Of a stretch of 22,416 nt of DNA, positions 22,294 to 22,416 are shown piece by piece. The position numbers and the translations under genes are program-made. This DNA comes from VGOB01 sp034435315. GTDB taxonomy: Bacteria > Chloroflexota > Anaerolineae > UBA4142. How positions within the stretch are numbered: position 1 is the stretch's first letter; every line of letters begins with the position of its first letter. The DNA is taken from positions 1 through 22,416 of the forward strand of contig DAOTYB010000160.1 of assembly GCA_034435315.1 (NCBI GenBank), in the 5' to 3' direction. A model generated the notes under the pieces. The model saw nothing but the letters and a program-made list of their open reading frames with translations. It was not told the origin of the DNA and ran no database searches.

Positions 22294-22416
22294 AGCAGGG
22301 GGGCAGGGGGATGAGTGGGGTTGTTCCCGTAAAGGCAAAAGATTTTCTGCCCGTACAACGACGGTGAAATTCAGGCTCAGCCATCGGCTTGCGTTAGCCG
22401 TCAGTTTCTAACCGAC
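22294..22416. other. Gene-free window end
   Basis: No supported gene. It holds a GGGGGCAGGGGG tract and a short GTTAG/CTAAC pairing near 22393-22412. Reading the minus strand, GCCGATGGCTGAGC recalls the tail of the compound elements, so this may be an inverted repeat fragment cut by the window edge. Confidence 0.4.

Noticed and set aside
21760..22411. Several open frames in the last 650 bases
   Set aside because: They run through palindromes and inverted repeats, have low-complexity translations, and no ribosome-binding site or recognisable domain.
22340..22416. tRNA-like or small RNA gene at the window end
   Set aside because: No cloverleaf or T-loop pattern; the short pairings fit a repeat fragment better.

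Overview
This looks like a chromosomal segment of an uncultured, GC-rich bacterium, most likely from the Chloroflexota (Anaerolineae-like). That placement is inferred from four things: a short-tailed adenosylhomocysteinase beside metK, a solute-binding protein with a Pro/Thr-rich tail, a DtxR-FeoB iron locus, and intergenic spaces filled with GC-rich palindromic repeats and short tandem repeats. I see no rRNA, tRNA, CRISPR array, transposase or phage gene, and most genes are housekeeping.

Layout. 143-3668 (+) is a methyl-cycle cluster: a V4R-domain protein, adenosylhomocysteinase (ahcY), a small two-helix membrane protein with no clear start codon, and S-adenosylmethionine synthetase (metK), closed by a perfect 12-bp terminator. 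3710-4198 is a repeat-packed spacer. 4269-6296 (+) holds secG and a family-5 solute-binding protein. After a second repeat spacer, 6596-10807 (+) holds a probably leaderless DUF4126 membrane protein, uvrC, and a cyclic-nucleotide-fold protein with two membrane-anchored PH domains. After a third repeat come a DUF58 protein (10990-12354), a tandem-repeat tract, and a threonine dehydratase (12462-13421).

13422-18336 (-) is one transcription unit headed by a consensus promoter: a three-domain DtxR-type regulator, feoB, a transglutaminase-like unknown protein and a FAD amine oxidoreductase. Next come dus (-), a divergent Nudix gene (+) and a gamma-glutamyltransferase gene (-) whose 3' end overlaps the Nudix gene by 51 bp. 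The last 700 bases are repeats without a gene.

The most unusual signal is non-coding. Five copies of a compound multi-hairpin element lie between genes, all in the same orientation. Their stems differ in sequence but stay complementary. A second family with terminal inverted repeats occurs at 22131-22293, with a fragment at 3978-4003. No mobility gene is present, so these look like non-autonomous or REP/MITE-like elements. I did not find a defence or biosynthetic system.
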